Part shown: positions 35,592 to 49,001 of the stretch, piece after piece
Position numbering within the stretch: the first letter of the stretch is position 1
Layout: the number at the start of each line of letters is the position of its first letter
Assembly: GCF_051020975.1 (NCBI RefSeq)
Contig: NW_027478162.1
Span: 23,746,001-23,810,000, forward strand
DNA from: Osmia lignaria lignaria
Lineage: Eukaryota; Arthropoda; Insecta; Hymenoptera; Megachilidae
Direction of reading: 5' to 3'
DNA length: 64,000 nucleotides
Program-made: the position numbers and the translations under genes
Notes under the pieces: model-generated
Seen by the model: the letters and a program-made list of their open reading frames with translations, nothing else
Told to the model about the DNA's origin: nothing
Database searches by the model: none

Positions 35592-38489
35592 TTTTTGTAG
35601 AAAATTAAGTTTCCTACTTTTTATGTTCTATGATATTTTTTGATCAGATGCGTAGTTCTCGAGATATATCAAGATATTTAAAAGTTCCGAAGCCGCACCA
35701 ACATAATAGAGATACAGAAACACCGTGGCCCCTTTCTTTGAGATAACTCTGCACTATTGCGAGCTGCAAATGCCACTTCCAGCTTAGCTGTGCAGAAGAA
35801 GAACAACAAGAAGAAGAAATATCTCGAAATATGTCCGTAAGGCCCCTTCCCTTGAGATATATCTGCAAATATCTCGGAAACGAAGCGAGCTATGGCAAAA
35901 TGTTAAGAGACCTTTTTTGTAGAGAATTATGTTTCCTACAATTTATGTTCTATGATATTTTTTGATCAGAAGCGTAGTTTTCGAGATATATCGAGATATT
36001 TAAAAGTTCCGAAGCCGCACCAACATAATAGAGGTACAGAAACACCGTGGCCCCTTTCTTTGAGATAACTCTGCACTAGTGCGAGCCGCAAATGCAACTT
36101 CCAGCTTAACTGTGCAGAAGAAGAACAACAAGAAGAAGAAATATCTCGAAATATGTCCGTCAGGCCCCTTCCCTTGAGATAAATCTGCAAATATCTCGGA
36201 AACGAAGCGAGCTATGGCAAAATGTTAAGAGACCTTTTTTGTAGAGAATTAAGTTTCCTACTTTTTATGTTCTACGATATTTTTTGATCAGATGCGTAGT
36301 TCTCGAGATATATCAAGATATTTAAAAGTTCCGAAGCCGCACCAACATAATAGAGGTACAGAAACACCGTGGCCTCCTTCTTTGAGATAACTCTGCACTA
36401 TTGCGAGCTGCAAATGCCACTTCCAGCTTAGCTGTGCAGAAAAAGAACAACAAGAAGAAGAAATATCTCGAAATATGTCCGTCAGGCCCCTTCCCTTGAG
36501 ATAAATCTGCAAATATCTCGGAAACGAAGCGAGCTATGGCAAAATGTTAAGAGACTTTATTTGTAGAGAATTAAGTTTCCTACTTTTTATGTTCTACGAC
36601 ATTTTTTGATCAGATGCGTAGTTCTCGAGATATATCTAGATATTTAAAAGTTCCGTAGCCGCACCAACATAATAGAGATACAGAAACACCGTGGCCCCTT
36701 TCTTTGAGATAACTCTGCACTAGTGCGAGCCGCAAATGCCACTTCCAGCTTAGCTGTGCAGAAGAAGAACAAGAAGAAGGAGAAATATCTCGAAATATGT
36801 CCGTCAGGCCCCTTCCCTTGAGATAAATCTACAAATATCTCGGAAACGAAGCGAGCTGTGGCAAAATATTAAGAGACCTTTTTTGTAGAGAATTAAGTTT
36901 CCTACTTTTTATGTTGTATGATATTTTTTGATCAGATGCGTAGTTCTCGAGATATATCAAGATATTTCAAAGTTCCGAAGCCGCACCAACATAATAGAGA
37001 TACAGAAACACCGTGGCCCCTTTCCTTGAGATAACTCTGCACTATTGCGAGCTGTAAATGCCACTTCCAGCTTAGCTGTGCAGAAGAAGAACAACAAGAA
37101 GAAGCAATATCTCGAAATATGTCCGTCAGGCCCGTTCCTTTGAGATGAATCTGCAAATATCTCGGAAACGAAGCGAGCTATGGCAAAATGTTAAGAGACG
37201 TTTTTTGTAGAGAATTTTGTTTCCTACAATTTATGTTCTATGATATTTTTTGATGAGAAGCGTAGTTTTCGAGATATATCGAGATATTTAAAAGTTCCGA
37301 AGCCGCACCAACATAATAGAGATACAGAAACACCGTGGCCCCTTTCTTTGAGATAACTCTGCACTATTGCGAGCTGGAAATGCCACTTGCAGTTTAGCTG
37401 TGCAGAAGAAGAACAACAAGAAGAAGAAATATCTCGAAATATGTCCGTCAGGCCCCTTCCCTTGAGATAAATCTGCAAATATCTCGGAAACGAAGCGAGC
37501 TATGGCAAAATGTTAAGAGACCTTTTTTGTAGAGAATTAAGTTTCCTACTTTTTATGTTCTATGATATTTTTTGATCAGATGCGTGGTTCTCGAGATATA
37601 TCAAGATATTTAAAAGTTTCGAAGCCGCACCAACATAATAGAGATACAGAAACACCGTGGCCCCTTCCTTTGAGATAACTCTGCACTACTGCGAGCTGCA
37701 AATGTCACTTCCAGCTTAGCTGTGCAGAAGAAGAACAACAAGAAGAAGAAATATCTCGAAATATGTCCATCAGGCCCGTTCCTTTGAGCTGAATCTGCAA
37801 ATATCTCGGAAACGAAGCGAGCTATGGCAAAATGTTAAGAGACGTTTTTTGTAGAGAATTATGTTTCCTACAATTTAGGTTCTATGATATTTTTTGATCA
37901 GAAGCGTAATTTTCGAGATATATCGAGATATTTAAAAGTTCCGAAGCCGCACCAACATAATAGAGATACAGAAACACCGTGGCCCCTTTCTTTGAGATAA
38001 CTCTGCACTATTGCGAGCTGCAAATGCCACTTCCAGCTTTGCTGTGCAGAAGAAGAACAACAAGAAGAAGAAATATCTCGAAATATGTCCGTCAGGCCCC
38101 TTCCCTTGAGATAAATCTGCAAATATCTCGGAAACGAAGCGAGCTATGGCAAAATGTTAAGAGACCTTATTTGTAGAGAATTAAGTTTCCTACTTTTTAT
38201 GTTCTATGATATCTTTTGTTCAGATGCGTAGTTCTCGAGATATATCAAGATATTTAAAAGTTTCGAAGCCGCACCAACATAATAGAGATACAGAAACACC
38301 GTGGCCCCTTTCTTTGAGATAACTCTGCACTATTGCGAGCTGCAAATGTCACTTCCAGCTTAGCTGTGCAGAAGAAGAACAACAAGAAGAAGAAATATCT
38401 CGAAATATGTCCATCAGGCCCGTTCCTTTGAGCTGAATCTGCAAATATCTCGGAAACGAAGCGAGCTATGGCAAAATGTTAAGAGACGT
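35592..38489 (-). repeat. 9-monomer HOR, copy 4
   Basis: Monomers three to seven (36236-37845) match copies 2 and 3 in order. The eighth (37846-38167) has CAGCTTTGCTG and the ninth (38168-38489) GATATCTTTTGTTCAG, as in copy 2. The first two come from the 28830-29473 block. The copy is therefore a patchwork of two older sources, joined without loss of monomer phase. Confidence 0.84.
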
Positions 38490-41400
38490 TTTTTGTAGAG
38501 AATTATGTTTCCTACAATTTAGGTTCTATGATATTTTTTGATCAGAAGCGTAATTTTCGAGATATATCGAGATATTTAAAAGTTCCGAAGCCGCACCAAC
38601 ATAATAGAGATACAGAAACACCGTGGCCCCTTTCTTTGAGATAACTCTGCACTATTGCGAGCTGCAAATGCCACTTCCAGCTTAGATGTGCAGAAGAAGA
38701 ACAACAAGAAGAAGAAATATCTCGAAATATGTCCGTCAGGCCCCTTCCCTTGAGATAAATCTGCAAATATCTCGGAAACGAAGCGAGCTATGGCAAAATG
38801 TTAAGAGACTTTATTTGTAGAGAATTAAGTTTCCTACTTTTTATGTTCTATGACATTTTTTGATCAGATGCGTAGTTCTCGAGATATATCAAGATATTTA
38901 AAAGTTCCGAAGCCGCACCAACATAATAGAGATACAGAAACACCGTGGCCCCTTTCTTTGAGATAACTCTGCACTATTGCGAGCTGCAAATGCCACTTCC
39001 AGCTTAGCTGTGCAGAAGAAGAACAACAAGAAGAAGAAATATCTCGAAATATGTCCGTCAGGCCCCTTCCCTTGAGATATATCTGCAAATATCTCGGAAA
39101 CGAAGCGAGCTATGGCAAAATGTTAAGAGACCTTTTTTGTAGAGAATTATGTTTCCTACAATTTATGTTCTATGATATTTTTTGATCAGAAGCGTAGTTT
39201 TCGAGATATATCGAGATATTTAAAAGTTCCGAAGCCGCACCAACATAATAGAGGTACAGAAACACCGTGGCCCCTTTCTTTGAGATAACTCTGCACTAGT
39301 GCGAGCCGCAAATGCCACTTCCAGCTTAACTGTGCAGAAGAAGAACAACAAGAAGAAGAAATATCTCGAAATATGTCCGTCAGGCCCCTTCCCTTGAGAT
39401 AAATCTGCAAATATCTCGGAAACGAAGCGAGCTATGGCAAAATGTTAAGAGACCTTTTTTGTAGAGAATTAAGTTTCCTACTTTTTATGTTCTATGATAT
39501 TTTTTGATCAGATGCGTGGTTCTCGAGATATATCAAGATATTTAAAAGTTTCGAAGCCGCACCAACATAATAGAGATACAGAAACACCGTGGCCCCTTCC
39601 TTTGAGATAACTCTGCACTACTGCGAGCTGCAAATGTCACTTCCAGCTTAGCTGTGCAGAAGAAGAACAACAAGAAGAAGAAATATCTCGAAATATGTCC
39701 ATCAGGCCCGTTCCTTTGAGCTGAATCTGCAAATATCTCGGAAACGAAGCGAGCTATGGCAAAATGTTAAGAGACGTTTTTTGTAGAGAATTATGTTTCC
39801 TACAATTTAGGTTCTATGATATTTTTTGATCAGAAGCGTCATTTTCGAGATATATCGAGATATTTAAAAGTTCCGAAGCCGCACCAACATAATAGAGATA
39901 CAGAAACACCGTGGCCCCTTTCTTTGAGATAACTCTGCACTATTGCGAGCTGCAAATGCCACTTCCAGCTTAGATGTGCAGAAGAAGAACAACAAGAAGA
40001 AGAAATATCTCGAAATATGTCCGTCAGGCCCCTTCCCTTGAGATAAATCTGCAAATATCTCGGAAACGAAGCGAGCTATGGCAAAATGTTGAGAGACTTT
40101 ATTTGTAGAGAATTAAGTTTCCTACTTTTTATGTTCTATGACATTTTTTGATCAGATGCGTAGTTCTCGAGATATATCAAGATATTTAAAAGTTCCGAAG
40201 CCGCACCAACATAATAGAGATACAGAAACACCGTGGCCCCTTTCTTTGAGATAACTCTGCACTATTGCGAGCTGCAAATGCCACTTCCAGCTTAGCTGTG
40301 CAGAAGAAGAACAACAAGAAGAAGAAATATCTCGAAATATGTCCGTCAGGCCCCTTCCCTTGAGATATATCTGCAAATATCTCGGAAACGAAGCGAGCTA
40401 TGGCAAAATGTTAAGAGACCTTTTTTGTAGAGAATTATGTTTCCTACAATTTATGTTCTATGATATTTTTTGATCAGATGCGTGGTTCTCGAGATATATC
40501 AAGATATTTAAAAGTTTCGAAGCCGCACCAACATAATAGAGATACAGAAACACCGTGGCCCCTTCCTTTGAGATAACTCTGCACTACTGCGAGCTGCAAA
40601 TGTCACTTCCAGCTTAGCTGTGCAGAAGAAGAACAACAAGAAGAAGAAATATCTCGAAATATGTCCATCAGGCCCGTTCCTTTGAGCTGAATCTGCAAAT
40701 ATCTCGGAAACGAAGCGAGCTATGGCAAAATGTTAAGGGACGTTTTTTGTAGAGAATTATGTTTCCTACAATTTAGGTTCTATGATATTTTTTGATCAGA
40801 AGCGTAATTTTCGAGATATATCGAGATATTTAAAAGTTCCGAAGCCGCACCAACATAATAGAGATACAGAAACACCGTGGCCCCTTTCTTTGAGATAACT
40901 CTGCACTATTGCGAGCTGCAAATGCCACTTCCAGCTTTGCTGTGCAGAAGAAGAACAACAAGAAGAAGAAATATCTCGAAATATGTCCGTCAGGCCCCTT
41001 CCCTTGAGATAAATCTGCAAATATCTCGGAAACGAAGCGAGCTATGGCAAAATGTTAAGAGACCTTATTTGTAGAGAATTAAGTTTCCTACTTTTTATGT
41101 TCTATGATATCTTTTGTTCAGATGCGTAGTTCTCGAGATATATCAAGATATTTAAAAGTTTCGAAGCCGCACCAACATAATAGAGATACAGAAACACCGT
41201 GGCCCCTTTCTTTGAGATAACTCTGCACTATTGCGAGCTGCAAATGTCACTTCCAGCTTAGCTGTGCAGAAGAAGAACAACAAGAAGAAGAAATATCTCG
41301 AAATATGTCCATCAGGCCCGTTCCTTTGAGCTGAATCTGCAAATATCTCGGAAACGAAGCGAGCTATGGCAAAATGTTAAGAGACGTTTTTTGTAGAGAA

Positions 41401-42353
41401 TTATGTTTCCTACAATTTAGGTTCTATGATATTTTTTGATCAGAAGCGTAATTTTCGAGATATATCGAGATATTTAAAAGTTCCGAAGCCGCACCAACAT
41501 AATAGAGATACAGAAACACCGTGGCCCCTTTCTTTGAGATAACTCTGCACTATTGCGAGCTGCAAATGCCACTTCCAGCTTAGATGTGCAGAAGAAGAAC
41601 AACAAGAAGAAGAAATATCTCGAAATATGTCCGTCAGGCCCCTTCCCTTGAGATAAATCTGCAAATATCTCGGAAACGAAGCGAGCTATGGCAAAATGTT
41701 AAGAGACTTTATTTGTAGAGAATTAAGTTTCCTACTTTTTATGTTCTATGACATTTTTTGATCAGATGCGTAGTTCTCGAGATATATCAAGATATTTAAA
41801 AGTTCCGAAGCCGCACCAACATAATAGAGATACAGAAACACCGTGGCCCCTTTCTTTGAGATAACTCTGCACTATTGCGAGCTGCAAATGCCACTTCCAG
41901 CTTAGCTGTGCAGAAGAAGAACAACAAGAAGAAGAAATATCTCGAAATATGTCCGTCAGGCCCCTTCCCTTGAGATATATCTGCAAATATCTCGGAAACG
42001 AAGCGAGCTATGGCAAAATGTTAAGAGACCTTTTTTGTAGAGAATTATGTTTCCTACAATTTATGTTCTATGATATTTTTTGATCAGAAGCGTAGTTTTC
42101 GAGATATATCGAGATATTTAAAAGTTCCGAAGCCGCACCAACATAATAGAGGTACAGAAACACCGTGGCCCCTTTCTTTGAGATAACTCTGCACTAGTGC
42201 GAGCCGCAAATGCCACTTCCAGCTTAACTGTGCAGAAGAAGAACAACAAGAAGAAGAAATATCTCGAAATATGTCCGTCAGGCCCCTTCCCTTGAGATAA
42301 ATCTGCAAATATCTCGGAAACGAAGCGAGCTATGGCAAAATGTTAAGAGACCT
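38490..42353 (-). repeat. Rearranged 9-monomer HOR tail (6 + 3 + 6 pattern)
   Basis: Six monomers at 37524-39455 recur in the same order at 40422-42353, offset 2898 bp. Their marks are: GCGTGGTTCTCG; CAGCTTTGCTG; CTTTTGTTCAG; CTTAGATGTGC; TATGACATTTTTTG; and CTAGTGCGAGCCGC. Between them, 39456-40421 holds a three-monomer abridged set (the GCGTGGTT, CTTAGATGTG and GACATTTT types). The 9-mer here equals the six plus the abridged three. The unit at 39778 has a private GCGTCATTTTCG. Confidence 0.82.
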
Positions 42354-45300
42354 TTTTTGTAGAGAATTAAGTTTCCTACTTTTTATGTTCTACGATATTT
42401 TTTGATCAGATGCGTAGTTCTCGAGATATATCAAGATATTTAAAAGTTCCGAAGCCGCACCAACATAATAGAGATACAGAAACACCGTGGCCCCATTCTT
42501 TGAGATAACTCTGCACTATTGCGAGCTGCAAATGCCACTTCCAGCTTAGCTGTGCAGAAGAAGAACAACAAGAAGAAGAAATATCTCGAAATATGTCCGT
42601 CAGGCCCCTTCCTTTGAGATGTATCTGCAAATATCTCGGAAACGAAGCGAGCTATAGCAAAATGTTAAGAGACCTTTTTTGTAGAGAATTATGTTTCCTA
42701 CTTTTTATGTTCTATGATATTTTTTGATCAGATGCGTAGTTCTCGAGATATATCAAGATATTTAAAAGTTCCGAAGCCGCACCAACATAATAGAGATACA
42801 GAAACACCGTGGCCCCTTTCTCTGAGATAACTCTGCACTAGTGCGAGCCGCAAATGCCACTTCCAGCTTAGCTGTGCAGAAGAAGAACAACAAGAAGAAG
42901 AAATATCTCGAAATATGTCCGTCAGGCCCCTTCCCTTGAGATATATCTGCAAATATCTCGGAAACGAAGCGAGCTATGGCAAAATGTTAAGAGACATTTT
43001 TTGTAGAGAATTATGTTTCCTACTTTTTATCTTCTATGATATTTTTTGATCAGATGCGTAGTTCTCGAGATATATCAAGATATTTAAAAGTTCCGAAGCC
43101 GCACCAACATAATAGAGATACAGAAACACCGTGGCCCCTTTCTTTGAGATAACTCTGCACTATTGCGAGCTGCAAATGCCACTTCCAGCTTAGCTGTGCA
43201 GAAGAAGAACAACAAGAAGAAGAAATATCTCGAAATATGTCCGTCAGGCCCCTTCCCTTGAGATGTATCTGCAAATATCTCGGAAACGAAGCGAGCTATG
43301 GCAAAATGTTAAGAGACCTTTTTTGTAGAGAATTAAGTTTCCTACTTTTTATGTTCTATGATATTTTTTGATCAGATGCGTGGTTCTCGAGATATATCAA
43401 GATATTTAAAAGTTCCGAAGCCGCACCAACATAATAGAGATACAGAAACACCGTGGCCCCTTTCTTTGAGATAACTCTGCACTATTGCGAGCTGCAAATG
43501 CCACTTCCAGCTTAGCTGTGCAGAAGAAGAACAACAAGAAGAAGAAATATCTCGAAATATGTCCGTCAGGCCCCTTCCCTTGAGATGTATCTGCAAATAT
43601 CTCGGAAACGAAGCGAGCTATGGCAAAATGTTAAGAGACCTTTTTTGTAGAGAATTATGTTTCCTGCTTTTTATGTTCTATGATATTTTTTGATCAGATG
43701 CGTAGTTCTCGAGATATATCAAGATATTTAAAAGTTTCGAAGCCGCACCAACATAATAGAGATACAGAAACACCGTGGCCCCTTTCTTTGAGATAACTCT
43801 GCACTATTGCGAGCTGCAAATGCCACTTCCAGCTTAGCTGTGCAGAAGAAGAACAACAAGAAGAAGAAATATCGCGAAATATGTCCATCAGGCCCGTTCC
43901 TTTGAGCTGAATCTGCAAATATCTCGGAAACGAAGCGAGCTATGGCAAAATGTTAAGAGACGTTTTTTGTAGAGAATTATGTTTCCTACAATTTAGGTTC
44001 TATGATATTTTTTGATCAGAAGCGTAATTTTCGAGATATATCGAGATATTTAAAAGTTCCGAAGCCGCACCAACATAATAGAGATACAGAAACACCGTGG
44101 CCCCTTTCTTTGAGATAACTCTGCACTAGTGCGAGCCGCAAATGCCACTTCCAGCTTAGCTGTGCAGAAGAAGAACAACAAGAAGAAGAAATATCTCGAA
44201 ATATGTCCGTCAGGCCCCTTCCCTTGAGATAAATCTGCAAATATCTCGGAAACGAAGCGAGCTATTGCAAAACGTTAAGAAACCTTTTTTGTAGAGAATT
44301 AAGTTTCCTACTTTTTATGTTCTATGATATTTTTTGATCAGATGCGTAGTTCTCGAGATATATCAAGATATTTCAAAGTTCCGAAGCCGCACCAACATAA
44401 TAGAGATACAGAAACACCGTGGCCCCTTTCTTTGAGATAACTCTGCACTAGTGCGAGCCGCAAATGCCACTTCCAGCTTAGCTGTGCAGAAGAAGAACAA
44501 CAAGAAGAAGAAATATCTCGAAATATGTCCGTCAGGCCTCTTCCCTTGAGATAAATCTGCAAATATCTCGGAAACCAAGCGAGCTATGGCAAAATGTTAA
44601 GAGACCTTTTTTGTAGAGAATTAAGTTTCCTACTTTTTATGTTCTATGATATTTTTTGATCAGATGCGTAGTTCTAGAGATATATCAAGATACTTAAAAG
44701 TTTCGAAGCCGCACCAACATAATAGAGATACAGAAACACCGTGGCCCCTTTCTTTGAGATAACTCTGCACTATTGCGAGCTGCAAATGCCACTTCCAGCT
44801 TAGCTGTGCAGAAGAAGAACAACAAGAAGAAGAAATATCTCGAAATATGTCCGTCAGGCCCCTTCCCTTGAGATATATCTGCAAATATCTCGGAAACGAA
44901 GCGAGCTATGGCAAAATGTTAAGAGACCTTTTTTGTAGAGAATTATGTTTCCTACAATTTATGTTCTATGATATTTTTTGATCAGAAGCGTAGTTTTCGA
45001 GATATATCGAGATATTTAAAAGTTCCGAAGCCGCACCAACATAATAGAGATACAGAAACACCGTGGCCCCTTTCTTTGAGATAACTCTGCACTATTGCGA
45101 GCTGGAAATGCCACTTCCAGTTTAGCTGTGCAGAAGAAGAACAACAAGAAGAAGAAATATCTCGAAATATGTCCGTCAGGCCCCTTCCCTTGAGATAAAT
45201 CTGCAAATATCTCGGAAACGAAGCGAGCTATGGCAAAATGTTAAGAGACCTTTTTTGTAGAGAATTAAGTTTCCTACTTTTTATGTTCTATGATATTTTT

Positions 45301-45573
45301 TGATCAGATGCGTAGTTCTCGAGATATATCAAGATATTTAAAAGTTCCGAAGCCGCACCAACATAATAGAGATACAGAAACACCGTGGACCCTTTCTTTG
45401 AGATAACTCTGCACTATTGCGAGCTGCAAATGCCACTTCCAGCTTAGCTGTGCAGAAGAAGAACAACAAGAAGAAGAAATATCTCGAAATATGTCCGTCA
45501 GTCCCCTTCCCTTGAGATATATCTGCAAATATCTCGGAAACGAAGCGAGCTATGGCAAAATGTTAAGAGACCT
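42354..45573 (-). repeat. 10-monomer HOR
   Basis: The marker monomers in window order are: GGCCCCATTCTTTG with GAGATGTATCTG and CTATAGCAAAATG (42354); CTTTCTCTGAG (42676); GAGATGTATC (42998); GCGTGGTTCTCG with GAGATGTATC (43320); CCATCAGGCCCGTTCC (43642); CGTAATTTTCG with CTAGTGCGAGCC (43964); ATATTTCAAAG (44286); TTCTAGAGATATATC with GATACTTAAAAG (44608); CTTCCAGTTTAGC (44930); and GTGGACCC with CAGTCCCC (45252). The CCCCATTC monomer then restarts at 45574. Confidence 0.82.
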
Positions 45574-47183
45574 TTCTTGTAGAGAATTAAGTTTCCTACT
45601 TTTTATGTTCTATGATATTTTTTGATCAGATGCGTAGTTCTCGAGATATATCAAGATATTTAAAAGTTCCGAAGCCGCACCAACATAATAGAGATACAGA
45701 AACACCGTGGCCCCATTCTTTGAGATAACTCTGCACTATTGCGAGCTGCAAATGCCACTTCCAGCTTAGCTGTGCAGAAGAAGAACAACAAGAAGAAGAA
45801 ATATCTCGAAATATGTCCGTCAGGCCCCTTCCTTTGAGATGTATCTGCAAATATCTCGGAAACGAAGCGAGCTATAGCAAAATGTTAAGAGACCTTTTTT
45901 GTAGAGAATTATGTTTCCTACTTTTTATGTTCTATGATATTTTTTGATCAGATGCGTAGTTCTCGAGATATATCAAGATATTTAAAAGTTCCGAAGCCGC
46001 ACCAACATAATAGAGATACAGAAACACCGTGGCCCCTTTCTTTGAGATAACTCTGCACTATTGCGAGCTGCAAATGCCACTTCCAGCTTAGCTGTGCAGA
46101 AGAAGAACAACAAGAAGAAGAAATATCTCGAAATATGTCCGTCAGGCCCCTTCCCTTGAGATGTATCTGCAAATATCTCGGAAACGAAGCGAGCTATGGC
46201 AAAATGTTAAGAGACCTTTTTTGTAGAGAATTAAGTTTCCTACTTTTTATGTTCTATGATATTTTTTGATCAGATGCGTGGTTCTCGAGATATATCAAGA
46301 TATTTAAAAGTTCCGAAGCCGCACCAACATAATAGAGATACAGAAACACCGTGGCCCCTTTCTTTGAGATAACTCTGCACTAGTGCGAGCCGCAAATGCC
46401 ACTTCCAGCTTAGCTGTGCAGAAGAAGAACAACAAGAAGAAGAAATATCTCGAAATATGTCCGTCAGGCCTCTTCCCTTGAGATAAATCTGCAAATATCT
46501 CGGAAACGAAGCGAGCTATGGCAAAATGTTAAGAGACCTTTTTTGTAGAGAATTAAGTTTCCTACTTTTTATGTTCTATGATATTTTTTGATCAGATGCG
46601 TAGTTCTAGAGATATATCAAGATACTTAAAAGTTTCGAAGCCGCACCAACATAATAGAGATACAGAAACACCGTGGCCCCTTTCTTTGAGATAACTCTGC
46701 ACTATTGCGAGCTGCAAATGCCACTTCCAGCTTAGCTGTGCAGAAGAAGAACAACAAGAAGAAGAAATATCTCGAAATATGTCCGTCAGGCCCCTTCCCT
46801 TGAGATATATCTGCAAATATCTCGGAAACGAAGCGAGCTATGGCAAAATGTTAAGAGACCTTTTTTGTAGAGAATTATGTTTCCTACAATTTATGTTCTA
46901 TGATATTTTTTGATCAGAAGCGTAGTTTTCGAGATATATCGAGATATTTAAAAGTTCCGAAGCCGCACCAACATAATAGAGATACAGAAACACCGTGGAC
47001 CCTTTCTTTGAGATAACTCTGCACTATTGCGAGCTGCAAATGCCACTTCCAGCTTAGCTGTGCAGAAGAAGAACAACAAGAAGAAGAAATATCTCGAAAT
47101 ATGTCCGTCAGTCCCCTTCCCTTGAGATATATCTGCAAATATCTCGGAAACGAAGCGAGCTATGGCAAAATGTTAAGAGACCT
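45574..47183 (-). repeat. 5-monomer derivative of the 10-mer
   Basis: The order is CCCCATTC (like 42354), GAGATGTATC (like 42998), a hybrid that starts with the GCGTGGTT mark of 43320 and continues with the CTAGTGCGAGCC and AGGCCTCTTCCC marks of 44286, TTCTAGAG (like 44608), and a hybrid that starts like 44930 (GCGTAGTTTTCG) and continues with the GTGGACCC of 45252. Each hybrid sits where whole monomers are missing. This is the mark of unequal exchange in register, halving the 10-mer to 1610 bp. Confidence 0.82.
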
Positions 47184-48471
47184 TTCTTGTAGAGAATTAA
47201 GTTTCCTACTTTTTATGTTCTATGATATTTTTTGATCAGATGCGTAGTTCTCGAGATATATCAAGATATTTAAAAGTTCCGAAGCCGCACCAACATAATA
47301 GAGATACAGAAACACCGTGGCCCCATTCTTTGAGATAACTCTGCACTATTGCGAGCTGCAAATGCCACTTCCAGCTTAGCTGTGCAGAAGAAGAACAACA
47401 AGAAGAAGAAATATCTCGAAATATGTCCGTCAGGCCCCTTCCTTTGAGATGTATCTGCAAATATCTCGGAAACGAAGCGAGCTATAGCAAAATGTTAAGA
47501 GACCTTTTTTGTAGAGAATTATGTTTCCTACTTTTTATGTTCTATGATATTTTTTGATCAGATGCGTAGTTCTCGAGATATATCAAGATATTTAAAAGTT
47601 CCGAAGCCGCACCAACATAATAGAGATACAGAAACACCGTGGCCCCTTTCTTTGAGATAACTCTGCACTATTGCGAGCTGCAAATGCCACTTCCAGCTTA
47701 GCTGTGCAGAAGAAGAACAACAAGAAGAAGAAATATCTCGAAATATGTCCGTCAGGCCCCTTCCCTTGAGATGTATCTGCAAATATCTCGGAAACGAAGC
47801 GAGCTATGGCAAAATGTTAAGAGACCTTTTTTGTAGAGAATTAAGTTTCCTACTTTTTATGTTCTATGATATTTTTTGATCAGATGCGTGGTTCTCGAGA
47901 TATATCAAGATATTTAAAAGTTCCGAAGCCGCACCAACATAATAGAGATACAGAAACACCGTGGCCCCTTTCTTTGAGATAACTCTGCACTATTGCGAGC
48001 TGCAAGTGCCACTTCCAGCTTAGCTGTGCAGAAGAAGAACAACAAGAAGAAGAAATATCTCGAAATATGTCCGTCAGGCCCCTTCCCTTGAGATGTATCT
48101 GCAAATATCTCGGAAACGAAGCGAGCTATGGCAAAATGTTAAGAGACCTTTTTTGTAGAGAATTATGTTTCCTACTTTTTATGTTCTATGATATTTTTTG
48201 ATCAGATGCGTAGTTCTCGAGATATATCAGGATATTTAAAAGTTCCGAAGCCGCACCAACATAATAGAGATACAGAAACACCGTGGCCCGTTTCTTTGAG
48301 ATAACTCTGCACTATTGCGAGCTGCAAATGCCACTTCCAGCTTAGCTGTGCAGAAGAAGAACAACAAGAAGAAGAAATATCTCGAAATATGTCCATCAGG
48401 CCCGTTCCTTTGAGCTGAATCTGCAAATATCTCGGAAACGAAGCGAGCTATGGCAAAATGTTAAGAGACGT
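47184..48471 (-). repeat. Third start of the 10-mer (4 monomers)
   Basis: CCCCATTC (47184), GAGATGTATC (47506), GCGTGGTT (47828) and CCATCAGGCCCGTTCC (48150) follow the 10-mer order with the CTTTCTCTGAG monomer missing. The run ends at the truncated monomer that follows. The last unit has private changes (ATATCAGGATATT, GGCCCGTTTC). Confidence 0.78.
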
Positions 48472-48679
48472 TTTTTGTAGAGAATTATGTTTCCTACAAT
48501 TTAGGGTCTATGATATTTTTTGATCAGAAGCGTAATTTTCGAGATATATCGAGATATTTAAAAGTTCCGAAGCCGCACCAACATAATAGAGATACAGAAA
48601 CACCGTGGCCCCTTCCCTTGAGATAAATCTGCAAATATCTCGGAAACGAAGCGAGCTATGGCAAAATGTTAAGAGACTT
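48472..48679 (-). repeat. Truncated 208-bp monomer (114-bp internal deletion)
   Basis: This is the only internal unit that departs from 321-322 bp. The sequence runs CACCGT, normally the left flank of subrepeat copy 2, straight into GGCCCCTTCCCTTGAGATAA, which is copy 1. Everything between the copies, including the mirror tract and the AGCT cluster, is gone. The shared GGCCCCTT at 48607-48614 is the only place the switch can be. The missing length is exactly 114 bp, the subrepeat spacing, so this is a clean repeat-mediated deletion. It breaks the 322-bp phase for all downstream units by 208 bp. Confidence 0.96.
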
Positions 48680-49001
48680 TATTTGTAGAGAATTAAGTTT
48701 CCTACTTTTTATGTTCTATGATATTTTTTGATCAGATGCGTAGTTCTCGAGATATATCAAGATATTTAAAAGTTCCGAAGCCGCACCAACATAATAGAGA
48801 TACAGAAACACCGTGGCCACTTTCTTTGAAATAACTCTGCACTATTGCGAGCTGGAAATGCCACTTCCAGTTTAGCTGTGCAGAAGAAGAACAACAAGAA
48901 GAAGAAATATCTCGAAATATGTCCATCAGGCCCGTTCCTTTGAGCTGAATCTGCAAATATCTCGGAAACGAAGCGAGCTATGGCAAAATGTTAAGAGACG
49001 T
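48680..49001 (-). repeat. Single monomer between the deletion and the 3-mer
   Basis: A full 322-bp unit combining CTTCCAGTTTAGC with CCATCAGGCCCGTTCC and a private GGCCACTTTCTTTGAAATAAC. It resembles no neighbour along its whole length and is probably a recombinant. Confidence 0.75.

Noticed and set aside
43373..43390. RNA polymerase III B-box-like GGTTCTCGAG in monomers with GCGTGGTTCTCG.
   Set aside because: GGTTCGA is interrupted by TC, there is no A box at a suitable distance, and most monomers have GTAGTTCTCG instead.
48472..48679. Short monomer as the scar of a transposon insertion or excision.
   Set aside because: There is no target-site duplication or foreign base. The junction is fully explained by recombination between the 114-bp-spaced subrepeats.
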